A stretch of DNA of 50,857 bases, from NCBI GenBank assembly GCA_902590775.1, contig CACIYC010000009.1, positions 1 to 50,857 on the forward strand, read 5' to 3'. Below the pieces are notes generated by a model. The model made no database searches and was not told the DNA's origin. It worked only from the letters and a program-made list of their open reading frames with translations. Below, one piece after another: positions 43,937-50,857 of the stretch (position 1 is the stretch's first letter; each line of letters begins with the position of its first letter). The translations under genes were made by a program, and so were the position numbers. The stretch is from an uncultured Prochlorococcus sp. (GTDB lineage Bacteria; Cyanobacteriota; Cyanobacteriia; PCC-6307; Cyanobiaceae).

Positions 43937-43951
43937 TGTTAATGATTATCA
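43937..43951. promoter_or_regulatory. Fur/Zur-box-like palindrome upstream of purS
   Basis: TGTTAATGATTATCA matches TGATAATnATTATCA at 13 of 14 defined positions. It lies between the minus-strand zinc-finger gene and purS, 73 bases before the purS start. Cyanobacterial Fur and Zur sites look alike, so the regulator is not determined. Confidence 0.4.
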
Positions 43952-43976
43952 ATGCATTTCATAAAAAATATCAAAT

Positions 43977-44159
43977 TCAAGGGACAAGACCTCTACCAAG
44001 ACAATTAAGACAAGTATGATAGCAATTAGGATTGCTTTTCATGTATCCATTTCCACCACATTGGCTACATAAATGATTTTTAAAGGACCTTGTTTTTTCT
44101 GAAGGTTCTGATTCTATTGTTTTGTTTGTTAAATGAGAACTCACTGGTTCTAGGTTCAA
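43977..44159 (-). CDS. Small DnaJ-type zinc-finger protein
   Basis: 60 aa. The C-terminal half carries two CxxCxGxG-like repeats (CSQCGGNGY and CLNCLGRGL) separated by 15 residues, forming one DnaJ-type Cys-rich zinc site; an extra Cys lies in NCYHTC. There is no J domain. Similar stand-alone modules (BSD2 type) act as chaperone or thiol-redox helpers in plastids; a like role here is inference. TTG start is required; no ATG fits the N-terminus. Confidence 0.7.
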   Translation of the reverse strand: MNLEPVSSHLTNKTIESEPSEKTRSFKNHLCSQCGGNGYMKSNPNCYHTCLNCLGRGLVP

Positions 44160-44256
44160 ATAATTAAAAAATGAACTTTACATTCATTATTTATAATGTT
44201 CCCTGGTTTTGAGTAATTGCACAACTAAAAAGTCATATAAGTTTCCATTGAAGTTC

Positions 44257-45309
44257 TTAAGAAATTCTATTATTAAGGATTTTGCAAATCTCTTCTTTGG
44301 CTCCGTCCTTAAGACTTAAAACTACTAGCTCGACGCCTCCTTTTAATGGTCTCCAACTATTAAGAGGAGCTCTCTCGAACCATGTTGAAACTCTAGGCCC
44401 TACCATTTGGACCTGAAGAGGAAGATCTTTTCCAGGGAACCATAAACGTCCTTTTAATCTAAGCACTTGAAAAGTAGTGACAATATTTTTCAAATCCTCC
44501 AATAAAAGCCCTTGATCAAAATTAATTTCTAAACGAATTGAACTTGAAACCAATTCAAGATGTTTATGATCATGCTCAAGAGAAGAGCTATTAGAAAAAG
44601 ATTTATCATCTAGAGAGTCCTCATTCCTAAGACCAAGTATCAATGAAGGATCAATTTGGCCTTTAGAAATAGGAAGAACAGAAGTTCCTTCTCTGATTTT
44701 TTTTAAAATGTTTTTCTTTAGTGAAAATATAATTTCTTCGTCAATTAGATCTGATCTACTTAATAAAACAATATCTGCACATGAAAGTTGATCGTCAAAC
44801 AAATCTTCTATAGAAGTTAGATGATCTAGACTTTCATCTTCTTCTCGTTGCTTCTCTAAAGCCTTAGTATCACCAACTGGGCTACCTAAGGACAAAGCCT
44901 GCGCATCAACCAAAGTAACTACACCATTAACAAAAACTCTTGATCGAATTTCTGGCCAATGAATAGCTTGCAGCAATGGTTTAGGCAAAGCGAGTCCACT
45001 TGTCTCAATGAGAATCCCATCTAACGAATCTGAACGAAGAAGTAATCTCTCAATTGTTGGAAGGAAATCATCTTGAACAGTGCAGCACAAGCATCCATTA
45101 TTTAATTCAACAATTCTGTTATCAATATCATCATCATCATCACAAAATCCGCAACTACGTATCAAGTCTCCGTCCAAACCAACACTGCCAAACTCGTTAA
45201 CCATAACAGCCAAACGTTGATTGCTGCTTTGCAATAGATGTCTTAAAAGAGTTGTCTTTCCCGCTCCAAGAAAGCCAGTAATGATAGTAACTGGAAGCCT
45301 TTTATTCAT
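44257..45309 (-). CDS. CobW-like GTPase, COG0523 metallochaperone family
   Basis: 350 aa from ATG 45309. Walker A GFLGAGKT (12-19), CxCC metal site NGCLCC (C73, C75, C76), a CobW C-terminal domain and 'LKGRLWFPG'. An unusual acidic insertion CGFCDDDDDIDN (53-64) precedes the metal motif, and a His-rich 'LEHDHKHLEL' linker lies near the middle. These are extra metal-binding candidates. Family members deliver zinc or cobalt to client enzymes. A TTG at 45333 would overlap the pentapeptide gene and is less likely. Confidence 0.88.
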   Translation of the reverse strand: MNKRLPVTIITGFLGAGKTTLLRHLLQSSNQRLAVMVNEFGSVGLDGDLIRSCGFCDDDDDIDNRIVELNNGCLCCTVQDDFLPTIERLLLRSDSLDGILIETSGLALPKPLLQAIHWPEIRSRVFVNGVVTLVDAQALSLGSPVGDTKALEKQREEDESLDHLTSIEDLFDDQLSCADIVLLSRSDLIDEEIIFSLKKNILKKIREGTSVLPISKGQIDPSLILGLRNEDSLDDKSFSNSSSLEHDHKHLELVSSSIRLEINFDQGLLLEDLKNIVTTFQVLRLKGRLWFPGKDLPLQVQMVGPRVSTWFERAPLNSWRPLKGGVELVVLSLKDGAKEEICKILNNRIS

Positions 45310-45326
45310 GGTAGTAATTTTCTTTT

Positions 45327-45839
45327 TTAGCAACCCAAACTGTAGGCTGTAGACACCCCAGTTGAAGAATTAATTCCTCTTGCCATTGAACAAAGCTGTT
45401 TTTGTTGAATTCGGCTTAAAACAGCATCTGTAAAATCAGTACCATCAATCAAAGTGTTATCAAAATTGCTCTCCATCAATAATGAATTAGTTAAATTTGC
45501 ATCTGAAAGATCAGTATTTTCAAAATCTGTTGCATAAGCCAACGAATCCTTTAAATCTGCACCATGAAGATTTGCACCATTCAACTTACTGTTATTAAAA
45601 ACTGCGCCTGTTAAGTCAGAATTGCTAAAATCGATTCCTCTCAAATCATTTTTTACAAATTCATAGCCACTAAGATCTTGTTCATGCATATCCTGAGAAA
45701 TAATTAATTCTTCTTGATTTCTTATTTCAGGAGGTCTCTTAGCCCAAGTCTCTGAAACTCCAAAACAAAGAATAAAAAGAAAAGAACTTAAAACAAAAAG
45801 GATGCGAAAACGCAATAAAAAAGAAATTCTTTTAGTCAT
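45327..45839 (-). CDS. Secreted/lumenal pentapeptide-repeat protein
   Basis: 170 aa from ATG 45839. A signal peptide ends ETWA-KR. Residues about 45-135 are A(D/N)LXX pentapeptide repeats ('LRGIDFSNSDLTGAVFNNSK' onward), forming a right-handed beta helix; two Cys near the C-terminus may form a disulphide. Thylakoid-lumen pentapeptide proteins are common in cyanobacteria, with poorly known functions. It is 17 bases upstream of the CobW-like gene on the same strand, probably one transcript. Confidence 0.85.
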   Translation of the reverse strand: MTKRISFLLRFRILFVLSSFLFILCFGVSETWAKRPPEIRNQEELIISQDMHEQDLSGYEFVKNDLRGIDFSNSDLTGAVFNNSKLNGANLHGADLKDSLAYATDFENTDLSDANLTNSLLMESNFDNTLIDGTDFTDAVLSRIQQKQLCSMARGINSSTGVSTAYSLGC

Positions 45840-45908
45840 AGAAAATAAAAAAGGCAAAATCTAGTAATTTATTTATTTAGGTTATTGCAAATAAAAGGAA
45901 AAAAGCTT

Positions 45909-46517
45909 ATGGCGATGACATTACATGTTGTAATTCCACCACATCCTTTAATTGGCCATTGGTTATCAATTCTCAGAATTGAATCAACTCCATCGGCAAT
46001 TTATTCAACGGCATTGGAACAGCTTGGCAAATGGCTTACTTATGAAGCTTTGCGAGACTGGTTACCTCATTCAAAAACAGAAATTTCCACAAAACATGGA
46101 AACACTGAAGGATTAATTATTGAGACAAGAGTTCCTTTATTAGTTTTGCCAAATTTGCCAGGAGGTCTGCAAATGTGGCAAGGAGCCAGAGAAATACTCC
46201 CAAATGCAGTCTTATGCTTAGGGGGTGTACCTAAAGAAATTGAAAAAAATGCTGGAATTCTTATTTTTTGTGACCAAATAGATCTAGGAGAAAACCTTTT
46301 GAAAACACTAAAAAAGCTTAAAGATTCAAAAATAAAGTCTCAACAAATAAGAGTTATCTCGTCTTTAGCCTCTAATGATGGATTGAAAAACGTTGGAGAA
46401 TCATTCCCAGAACTAAAAATATATACATCTTCAATAGACCCATCAGTTTCAAAAAATGGTGAAATCATTCCTGGAATAGGAAATCCATCACTTCGACTTA
46501 ATACAAGAATTACATGA
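45909..46517 (+). CDS. Uracil phosphoribosyltransferase-like protein lacking the PRPP loop
   Basis: 202 aa from ATG 45909. Overall UPRT pattern is clear: 'PPHPLIGHWLSILR', 'LTYEALRDWLP', 'IYTSSIDPSVSKNGEIIPGIG'. The catalytic PRPP loop DPMLATGGS of active UPRT is replaced by CDQIDLGEN (121-129). The Arg of LRAG is lost (LPNLPGG), and GLGDAGDR is GIGNPSLR (189-196). UPRT activity is therefore unlikely; a regulatory or binding role is inferred. A TTG at 45885 would add 8 residues. Confidence 0.8.
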   Translation: MAMTLHVVIPPHPLIGHWLSILRIESTPSAIYSTALEQLGKWLTYEALRDWLPHSKTEISTKHGNTEGLIIETRVPLLVLPNLPGGLQMWQGAREILPNAVLCLGGVPKEIEKNAGILIFCDQIDLGENLLKTLKKLKDSKIKSQQIRVISSLASNDGLKNVGESFPELKIYTSSIDPSVSKNGEIIPGIGNPSLRLNTRIT

Positions 46518-46550
46518 TCGCATTATTATTATCTTAGGAAAACAAATTTT

Positions 46551-46850
46551 ATGGATAAATATCGCGAATCAACAGCAAGCAGCTTTGGTTCTCTTGTAAG
46601 TGGAGCCATATTAGGGGCAGCTGGTCTTGCCTTTTGGTTGTTTACCGAAGCTGAAAGGAGGCAACAAGCAAGAAAACAAAAAGCAATGCTTTATGCACCA
46701 AGGATTCAAGATGGCTCTGAAGCATTTGAAAGTTCATCCAACACTCCAGGTGAGCAAAAAAGTGAGAAACTCGAAGAACGAGTTGAAAAATTAAATGCAG
46801 CTATTGCTGATGTAAGGAAGCAACTCGAAGACCTAGGAGCTAAAGATTGA
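46551..46850 (+). CDS. 99-aa membrane-anchored helical protein
   Basis: ATG start, 33 bases after the UPRT-like gene. A hydrophobic span at about 12-30 (LVSGAILGAAGLAFWLF) is followed by a basic stretch (EAERRQQARKQKA) and a C-terminal heptad coiled coil (EKLEERVEKLNAAIADVRKQ). Possibly a small scaffold of membrane complexes; not recognised. Confidence 0.7.
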   Translation: MDKYRESTASSFGSLVSGAILGAAGLAFWLFTEAERRQQARKQKAMLYAPRIQDGSEAFESSSNTPGEQKSEKLEERVEKLNAAIADVRKQLEDLGAKD

Positions 46851-46890
46851 TTTATAAATTCTAACCTCCGAAAAATTGCTTTTTTAATAA

Positions 46891-48567
46891 ATGAAGCTCA
46901 GATCTAGCGCAATAACTCAAGGGATTCAGAGGTCTCCGAATAGAGCAATGCTTAGAGCCGTAGGTTTTGGAGATGACGATTTCAACAAACCAATTATTGG
47001 GCTTGCAAATGGATATAGCACTATTACCCCTTGCAATATGGGACTAAACGTCTTGGCTCAAAAAGCCGAAATCGCAATAAAAGAAGGTGGTGCTATGCCT
47101 CAAATTTTTGGAACAATTACTGTTAGCGATGGAATATCTATGGGTACAGAAGGGATGAAATATTCCTTGGTCTCTAGAGAAGTTATTGCTGATTCCATTG
47201 AAACTGCATGTAATGCTCAAAGTATGGATGGAGTCTTAGCAATTGGAGGATGCGATAAGAACATGCCTGGTGCCATGATCGCTATGGCAAGAATGAATAT
47301 TCCAGCAATATTTGTATATGGAGGAACAATAAAACCAGGAAAGCTTAATGGAAATGATTTAACAGTTGTAAGTGCTTTTGAAGCAGTTGGGCAATTAGCA
47401 AGTGGAAAAATAACAGAAGAGAAATTAATCGCTGTAGAAAAAAACTGTATCCCAGGAGCTGGAAGTTGTGGTGGAATGTTTACCGCAAATACTATGTCTG
47501 CAGCTATAGAAGCCATGGGGCTTAGCCTTCCATTTAGCTCAACCATGGCTGCTGAAGACGAAGAAAAATCCAAAAGCACTGAAAAAAGTGCTCATATACT
47601 TATTCAAGCCATCAAGAAAGGAATTAAACCATTAGATTTATTAACGAAAGAGGCATTTGAAAATGCAATAAGTGTAGTAATGGCAGTTGGAGGTTCAACA
47701 AATGCTGTTCTTCACCTTCTAGCAATTGCACATTCATCTGGAATAAAACTATCCATAGATGATTTTGAAAGGATAAGACAAAAAGTTCCTGTTATATGTG
47801 ATTTAAAACCAAGTGGCAAATATGTAACTGTAGACCTACATAAAGCTGGTGGGATTCCACAAGTAATGAAAATATTATTTGATGCTGGATTGATTCATGG
47901 AAATTGCAGAACAATTGAAGACAAAACAATAAAAGAAATGCTTAAAGAAATCCCATCAAATCCTTCTTTTCAACAAGACGTTATAAAAACAATAAATTCT
48001 CCTGTATATGATAAAGGTCATTTAGCAATCCTCAAAGGAAATCTTGCACTTGAAGGAAGCGTTGCAAAAATTAGCGGTATTAAAAAACCAGTACTTACTG
48101 GACCTGCAAAAATCTTTGAAAGTGAAGAAGAATGTCTAAAAGCGATTTTAAATGAAGAAATAAAGGCAGGAGATGTCGTAGTCATTAGAAATGAAGGACC
48201 AGTAGGAGGGCCTGGTATGAGAGAAATGCTTGCACCAACCTCAGCAATAGTTGGGCAGGGCCTTGGCGAAAAAGTTGCTTTAATTACTGATGGTCGTTTT
48301 AGTGGTGGAACATATGGTCTTGTTGTTGGACATGTAGCCCCTGAGGCAGCTATAGGAGGAAATATTGCATTAATACAAAATGGAGACAGCATCACTGTAG
48401 ATGCTAATCAAAAATTAATTCAATTAAATGTTGACGAAGAAGAACTATTAAGAAGAAGGAAAAATTGGACTAAGCCAAAACCAAAATATATCTCAGGAAT
48501 ACTTGGTAAATATGCCCGTCTTGTAAGTAGTTCAAGTCAGGGGGCAGTTACAGATCAAATTCAATAA
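46891..48567 (+). CDS. ilvD: Dihydroxy-acid dehydratase
   Basis: Branched-chain amino acid synthesis: dehydrates 2,3-dihydroxy acids to 2-keto acids. 558 aa. Fe-S cluster Cys residues C48 (TPCNMG), C121 (GGCDKNMPG) and C193 ([10 protein letters not shown]), the spacing of the [2Fe-2S] plant/cyanobacterial type; 'VTDGRFSGG'-like '[13 protein letters not shown]' near the C-terminus. ATG start, 40 bases after the coiled-coil gene. Confidence 0.97.
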   Translation: MKLRSSAITQGIQRSPNRAMLRAVGFGDDDFNKPIIGLANGYSTITPCNMGLNVLAQKAEIAIKEGGAMPQIFGTITVSDGISMGTEGMKYSLVSREVIADSIETACNAQSMDGVLAIGGCDKNMPGAMIAMARMNIPAIFVYGGTIKPGKLNGNDLTVVSAFEAVGQLASGKITEEKLIAVEKNCIPGAGSCGGMFTANTMSAAIEAMGLSLPFSSTMAAEDEEKSKSTEKSAHILIQAIKKGIKPLDLLTKEAFENAISVVMAVGGSTNAVLHLLAIAHSSGIKLSIDDFERIRQKVPVICDLKPSGKYVTVDLHKAGGIPQVMKILFDAGLIHGNCRTIEDKTIKEMLKEIPSNPSFQQDVIKTINSPVYDKGHLAILKGNLALEGSVAKISGIKKPVLTGPAKIFESEEECLKAILNEEIKAGDVVVIRNEGPVGGPGMREMLAPTSAIVGQGLGEKVALITDGRFSGGTYGLVVGHVAPEAAIGGNIALIQNGDSITVDANQKLIQLNVDEEELLRRRKNWTKPKPKYISGILGKYARLVSSSSQGAVTDQIQ

Positions 48568-48594
48568 TCATCTTTATTTTTATACTTATTCTTC

Positions 48595-48987
48595 TTAAAC
48601 AAACGATGCTCTGAGTCTTCTTGCCAGTGCCTCAAGAGAAGCTCCACCATCAGGAGGAAGAGATCTTGAGCCACTTGAGGAATCCATCCACACCGAATGT
48701 TTTCCATGCCAAAGAATTGGTTTTTCAGGAAAAGAAATCCAAGAAAGAGTAATACATAGATCAACTCCACTTTTATAAATCTCAACTTCTAAATCATTTT
48801 CAGGGAAACGCTTGCCTTCTTTAGACCTACATTCAATTGTCAAAGACAAGTCAATAAAATTATTTTTAGGTAAAGTTGAAAGATTCTTAGAATTATCTAC
48901 AACAGAATGTTTCCAAGGTTTCAAAGAATAATCACAAGCTTTCGCAACTTCAGTCAATAAATCTTTTAATGAGTCAAAAGTAGGCAC
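48595..48987 (-). CDS. 130-aa hypothetical protein downstream of CIA30 gene
   Basis: Soluble protein, no motif recognised beyond a 'WHGKHSVWMDSSSGSRSLPPDGG' loop and a helical C-terminus 'ASLEALARRLRASFV'. GTG start at 48987, inside the end of the CIA30 gene (14-base overlap), so translationally coupled to it. Convergent with ilvD, 27 bases apart. Confidence 0.65.
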   Translation of the reverse strand: MPTFDSLKDLLTEVAKACDYSLKPWKHSVVDNSKNLSTLPKNNFIDLSLTIECRSKEGKRFPENDLEVEIYKSGVDLCITLSWISFPEKPILWHGKHSVWMDSSSGSRSLPPDGGASLEALARRLRASFV

Positions 48988-49525
48988 TGATAGAATGAAG
49001 AACTATACGAAAAGGTCCTTCCCTAAACTCTGGATTTATATTGCCAGAAACTCCAAACTTGGAGCAAAGAAGTTGGAACTGAGTAATTGAACTAGAACTA
49101 AAAGTCAAAGGCAACAAAATTGGCTTTGCTCTAATATTAGGTTGAAAAGTTTCAAAAGGAATTTTGATACTTGTTATTCCAGATAAATTTGTTTTTAATT
49201 CCACAACCCATTTAAGACCTCTATAAAAGAATTCTGTGAAACGACTAATATTGTCTGCGCAAGAAATAGCAAATTTCAAAGTCCTACCTTGTCCTTCAAT
49301 ATCAATCTGAATACCTCTATAACTAGACAAGTCTAAAGGGGAAGAGAAGCTTGGTGAAATGCAACTCACAAAGCCTCCGTCTTTTTCTATTAATTTCCCT
49401 TCCAAACAAAGACCACTTGGATTTGGATTACAAAAAGCTTGGCTTGACCCCCCCATAATAGTGTCATTAATAGTACGCCAATTCAAAAAGTTAGCAGAAC
49501 TAGTAATTAATAAGTTGGAATTCAT
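48974..49525 (-). CDS. CIA30 family protein
   Basis: 183 aa. Opens 'FLNWRTINDTIMGGSSQA', a diagnostic CIA30 pattern (W-x2-V/I-N-D-x-V/I-M-G-G-x-S), followed by the galactose-binding-like beta sandwich ('SPLDLSSYRGIQIDIEGQGRTLKF'). In eukaryotes CIA30 helps assemble complex I; in cyanobacteria an NDH-1 or other assembly role is assumed, unproven. ATG start. Confidence 0.88.
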   Translation of the reverse strand: MNSNLLITSSANFLNWRTINDTIMGGSSQAFCNPNPSGLCLEGKLIEKDGGFVSCISPSFSSPLDLSSYRGIQIDIEGQGRTLKFAISCADNISRFTEFFYRGLKWVVELKTNLSGITSIKIPFETFQPNIRAKPILLPLTFSSSSITQFQLLCSKFGVSGNINPEFREGPFRIVLHSISAYF

Positions 49526-49594
49526 TTTATAAAAAAATAATTTTTATAATTAAAATATTTGATTTACTTGTTTAAGAACATAACCTTAATTTTT

Positions 49595-50308
49595 TTAGAT
49601 TAATTTAGCTGCTGCTTTGTCAGAGAGAATTAATACATCAGATATAGGAGCAACCAATTTTGCAGGAGTCCGCTCAAATGGCTCAAAAGGATCTAACAAG
49701 CGTTTCAATGAAACCTGCTTAGATTCTCCACTAACTAAAAAAATCACTTTAGAAGCAGCACTTAAAACTTTTGCTGTAAGAGTTATACGTGCTTGACCCT
49801 TACCCCTACCAACTGTAGCTAATTCTTTTTTTTCATTCAAGGCAGAAGTTCCAGGAAACAAAGAAGCAGTGTGACCGTCATCACCTAATCCAAGAAGAAT
49901 TAAATCAAATATAGGTGGGGTTCCCTCACAAACTTTATTTATTATTTTAGAAAATTCCTTAGCACTATCTTCTGGTGTATTGAGTTCAGTAGTAGGGACT
50001 GGGTGAAAACAAGCTTCTCTACCTGGTCCAGATGCAAGCAAAGTACTCTGAAGCATTAAAGCATTGCTAGATTCATCACTAGATGAAACCCATCTTTCAT
50101 CTCCTAAAAGAACATCAACACGATGCCAAGGAACATTTTCTTCTCTCAACAAAGAATAAGCTTTGCGAGGAGTAGATCCTCCCGACAAAGATAATTGGAA
50201 GCGATCTTTTTTTGCTAATACAGATCTAATTTCATTACTAATTATCTGAGTAGTTAGTTCTGCAAGTTTTTCTTGATCATTAGCAATCTTGATTTTAAAT
50301 TCAACCAT
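49595..50308 (-). CDS. pgl: 6-phosphogluconolactonase
   Basis: Oxidative pentose phosphate pathway, hydrolyses the lactone. 237 aa from ATG 50308; a longer start at 50347 would run into gnd. Motifs LSGGSTPRKAY, LLGDERWV and LGLGDDGHTASLFPGT carry the substrate and catalytic residues. 7 bases downstream of gnd, so one operon. Confidence 0.95.
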   Translation of the reverse strand: MVEFKIKIANDQEKLAELTTQIISNEIRSVLAKKDRFQLSLSGGSTPRKAYSLLREENVPWHRVDVLLGDERWVSSSDESSNALMLQSTLLASGPGREACFHPVPTTELNTPEDSAKEFSKIINKVCEGTPPIFDLILLGLGDDGHTASLFPGTSALNEKKELATVGRGKGQARITLTAKVLSAASKVIFLVSGESKQVSLKRLLDPFEPFERTPAKLVAPISDVLILSDKAAAKLI

Positions 50309-50315
50309 AAAGAAA

Positions 50316-50857
50316 TCAGGCCTCCCAGTCAGTATGAAAATATCCATCTTTATCTAATCTCTCATAGGTATGTGAACCAAAGCAATCACGCATTGCTTGT
50401 ACAAGATTCTGTGGTAATCGAGATGTTTTATAGCTATTTATGTAATCAAGAGTACTACTAAAGCAAGGAACTGGTATCCCAGATTCCATTGCAATAGCAA
50501 CAGTTTTTGTTAGCCCAGGCAACCTTCTTTTTATTTGTTCTGTAAACCAAGGATCTATTAACAAACTCTGCAACTGAGGATCTAAAAGGTAAGCATTTTG
50601 TATCCGTTTTAAAAGAGTCGATCTAATAATGCAACCTCCTTTCCAAATCTGAGCAATAGAAGGCATGTGAAGATTATAACCATATTCTTCTGATGCCAAA
50701 GCTAAAATCTCCATTCCTTGTGCATAGCTAGCAATTGTAGACAATACAACAGCATCCATCAAAGGAGGCATACCATCAGAGATAGAGCCTAAAAAAGACT
50801 TAGGAACTTCTATAGGACTAAAAATCAACTCAGCTTTTTCCCTTTGAGATTTCATAG
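50316..50857 (-). CDS. gnd: 6-phosphogluconate dehydrogenase, C-terminal part (5' end beyond window)
   Basis: The frame is open to the right end, so about the last 180 residues are present. The all-helical C-terminal domain is visible: 'ALLASKI'-equivalent 'LSTIASYAQGMEILALASEEYGYN', 'IAQIWKGGCIIRSTLL', and the C-terminal tail 'MRDCFGSHTYERLDKDGYFHTDW' typical of Gnd. The NADP-binding domain is outside the window. Feeds ribulose-5-phosphate, the substrate of prk elsewhere in the window. Confidence 0.95.
   Translation of the reverse strand, partial: MKSQREKAELIFSPIEVPKSFLGSISDGMPPLMDAVVLSTIASYAQGMEILALASEEYGYNLHMPSIAQIWKGGCIIRSTLLKRIQNAYLLDPQLQSLLIDPWFTEQIKRRLPGLTKTVAIAMESGIPVPCFSSTLDYINSYKTSRLPQNLVQAMRDCFGSHTYERLDKDGYFHTDWEA

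Noticed and set aside
47217-48395. Long minus-strand frames (120 and 125 aa) opposite ilvD
   Set aside because: They are shadows of the strongly conserved ilvD coding frame, with Pro/Ser/Ala-rich translations and no motif.

Overview
The window is cyanobacterial and almost certainly from a low-light-adapted Prochlorococcus. It is AT-rich and densely packed with short intergenic gaps. It carries two paralogous genes for Pcb chlorophyll a/b antenna proteins (high-light strains usually have one). It also carries many cyanobacteria-only families (DUF3318, CGLD27, DUF3685/Ycf55, DUF3727, a PaO-type Rieske oxygenase). The strain assignment is inferred from gene content; no database was consulted.

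Layout. 1-6.9 kb: core genes (end of an ABC exporter, DUF6447, carB on the minus strand, then DUF3318-rsfS-CGLD27-asparaginase and initiator tRNA-Met). 6.9-10.6 kb: an accessory patch beginning with a broken 3' copy of that tRNA, followed by a 2OG-Fe(II) dioxygenase-like gene, a surface-carbohydrate-type gene and a methyltransferase; it looks like an old tRNA-linked insertion site. 10.6-18 kb: two divergently oriented pcb genes. Between them lie a roughly 1 kb A-rich gene-free stretch, a 59-aa orphan, a coupled Rieske oxygenase / 32-aa membrane peptide / ABC ATPase operon, a zinc-ribbon membrane protein and a thioredoxin-fold protein. The second pcb copy is damaged: a frameshift, plus an apparent in-frame loss of a chlorophyll-ligand histidine. 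18-21 kb: an iron-flavoured cluster (short Cys-rich Crp-family regulator, ferritin, a 43-aa Cys/Lys-rich peptide, FutC-like ferric iron ATPase) with two Fur-box-like sites seen in the DNA. 21-30.6 kb: nth, an SDR-like gene, GNAT, a PPC-glutaredoxin fusion, pgsA, an epimerase-like gene, hisA, DUF3685, a lumenal thioredoxin-fold protein and a CofE-like protein. 30.6-38.1 kb: a plus-strand run with ruvX, DUF3727, yqeG, proB, lpxD, leuB, prk and a prepilin-peptidase-like gene. 38.1-44.2 kb: accD, a Gfo/Idh oxidoreductase, tandem class I and class II aldolases, purQ-purS and a small zinc-finger protein. 44.2-50.9 kb: CobW-like GTPase, pentapeptide protein, a UPRT-like protein without a PRPP loop, ilvD, CIA30, pgl and the end of gnd.

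How the genes work together. Core metabolism covers carbon fixation and sugar phosphates (prk, two aldolases, pgl/gnd), amino acids (carB, proB, leuB, hisA, ilvD), purines (purSQ), lipids and envelope (accD, pgsA, lpxD). The most distinctive part is 11-21 kb, where light harvesting, a chlorophyll-catabolism-like oxygenase and iron storage, import and regulation sit side by side. Iron limitation is the likely common theme; that is inference from neighbourhood and candidate Fur sites. I saw no CRISPR array, insertion sequence, integrase or rRNA.
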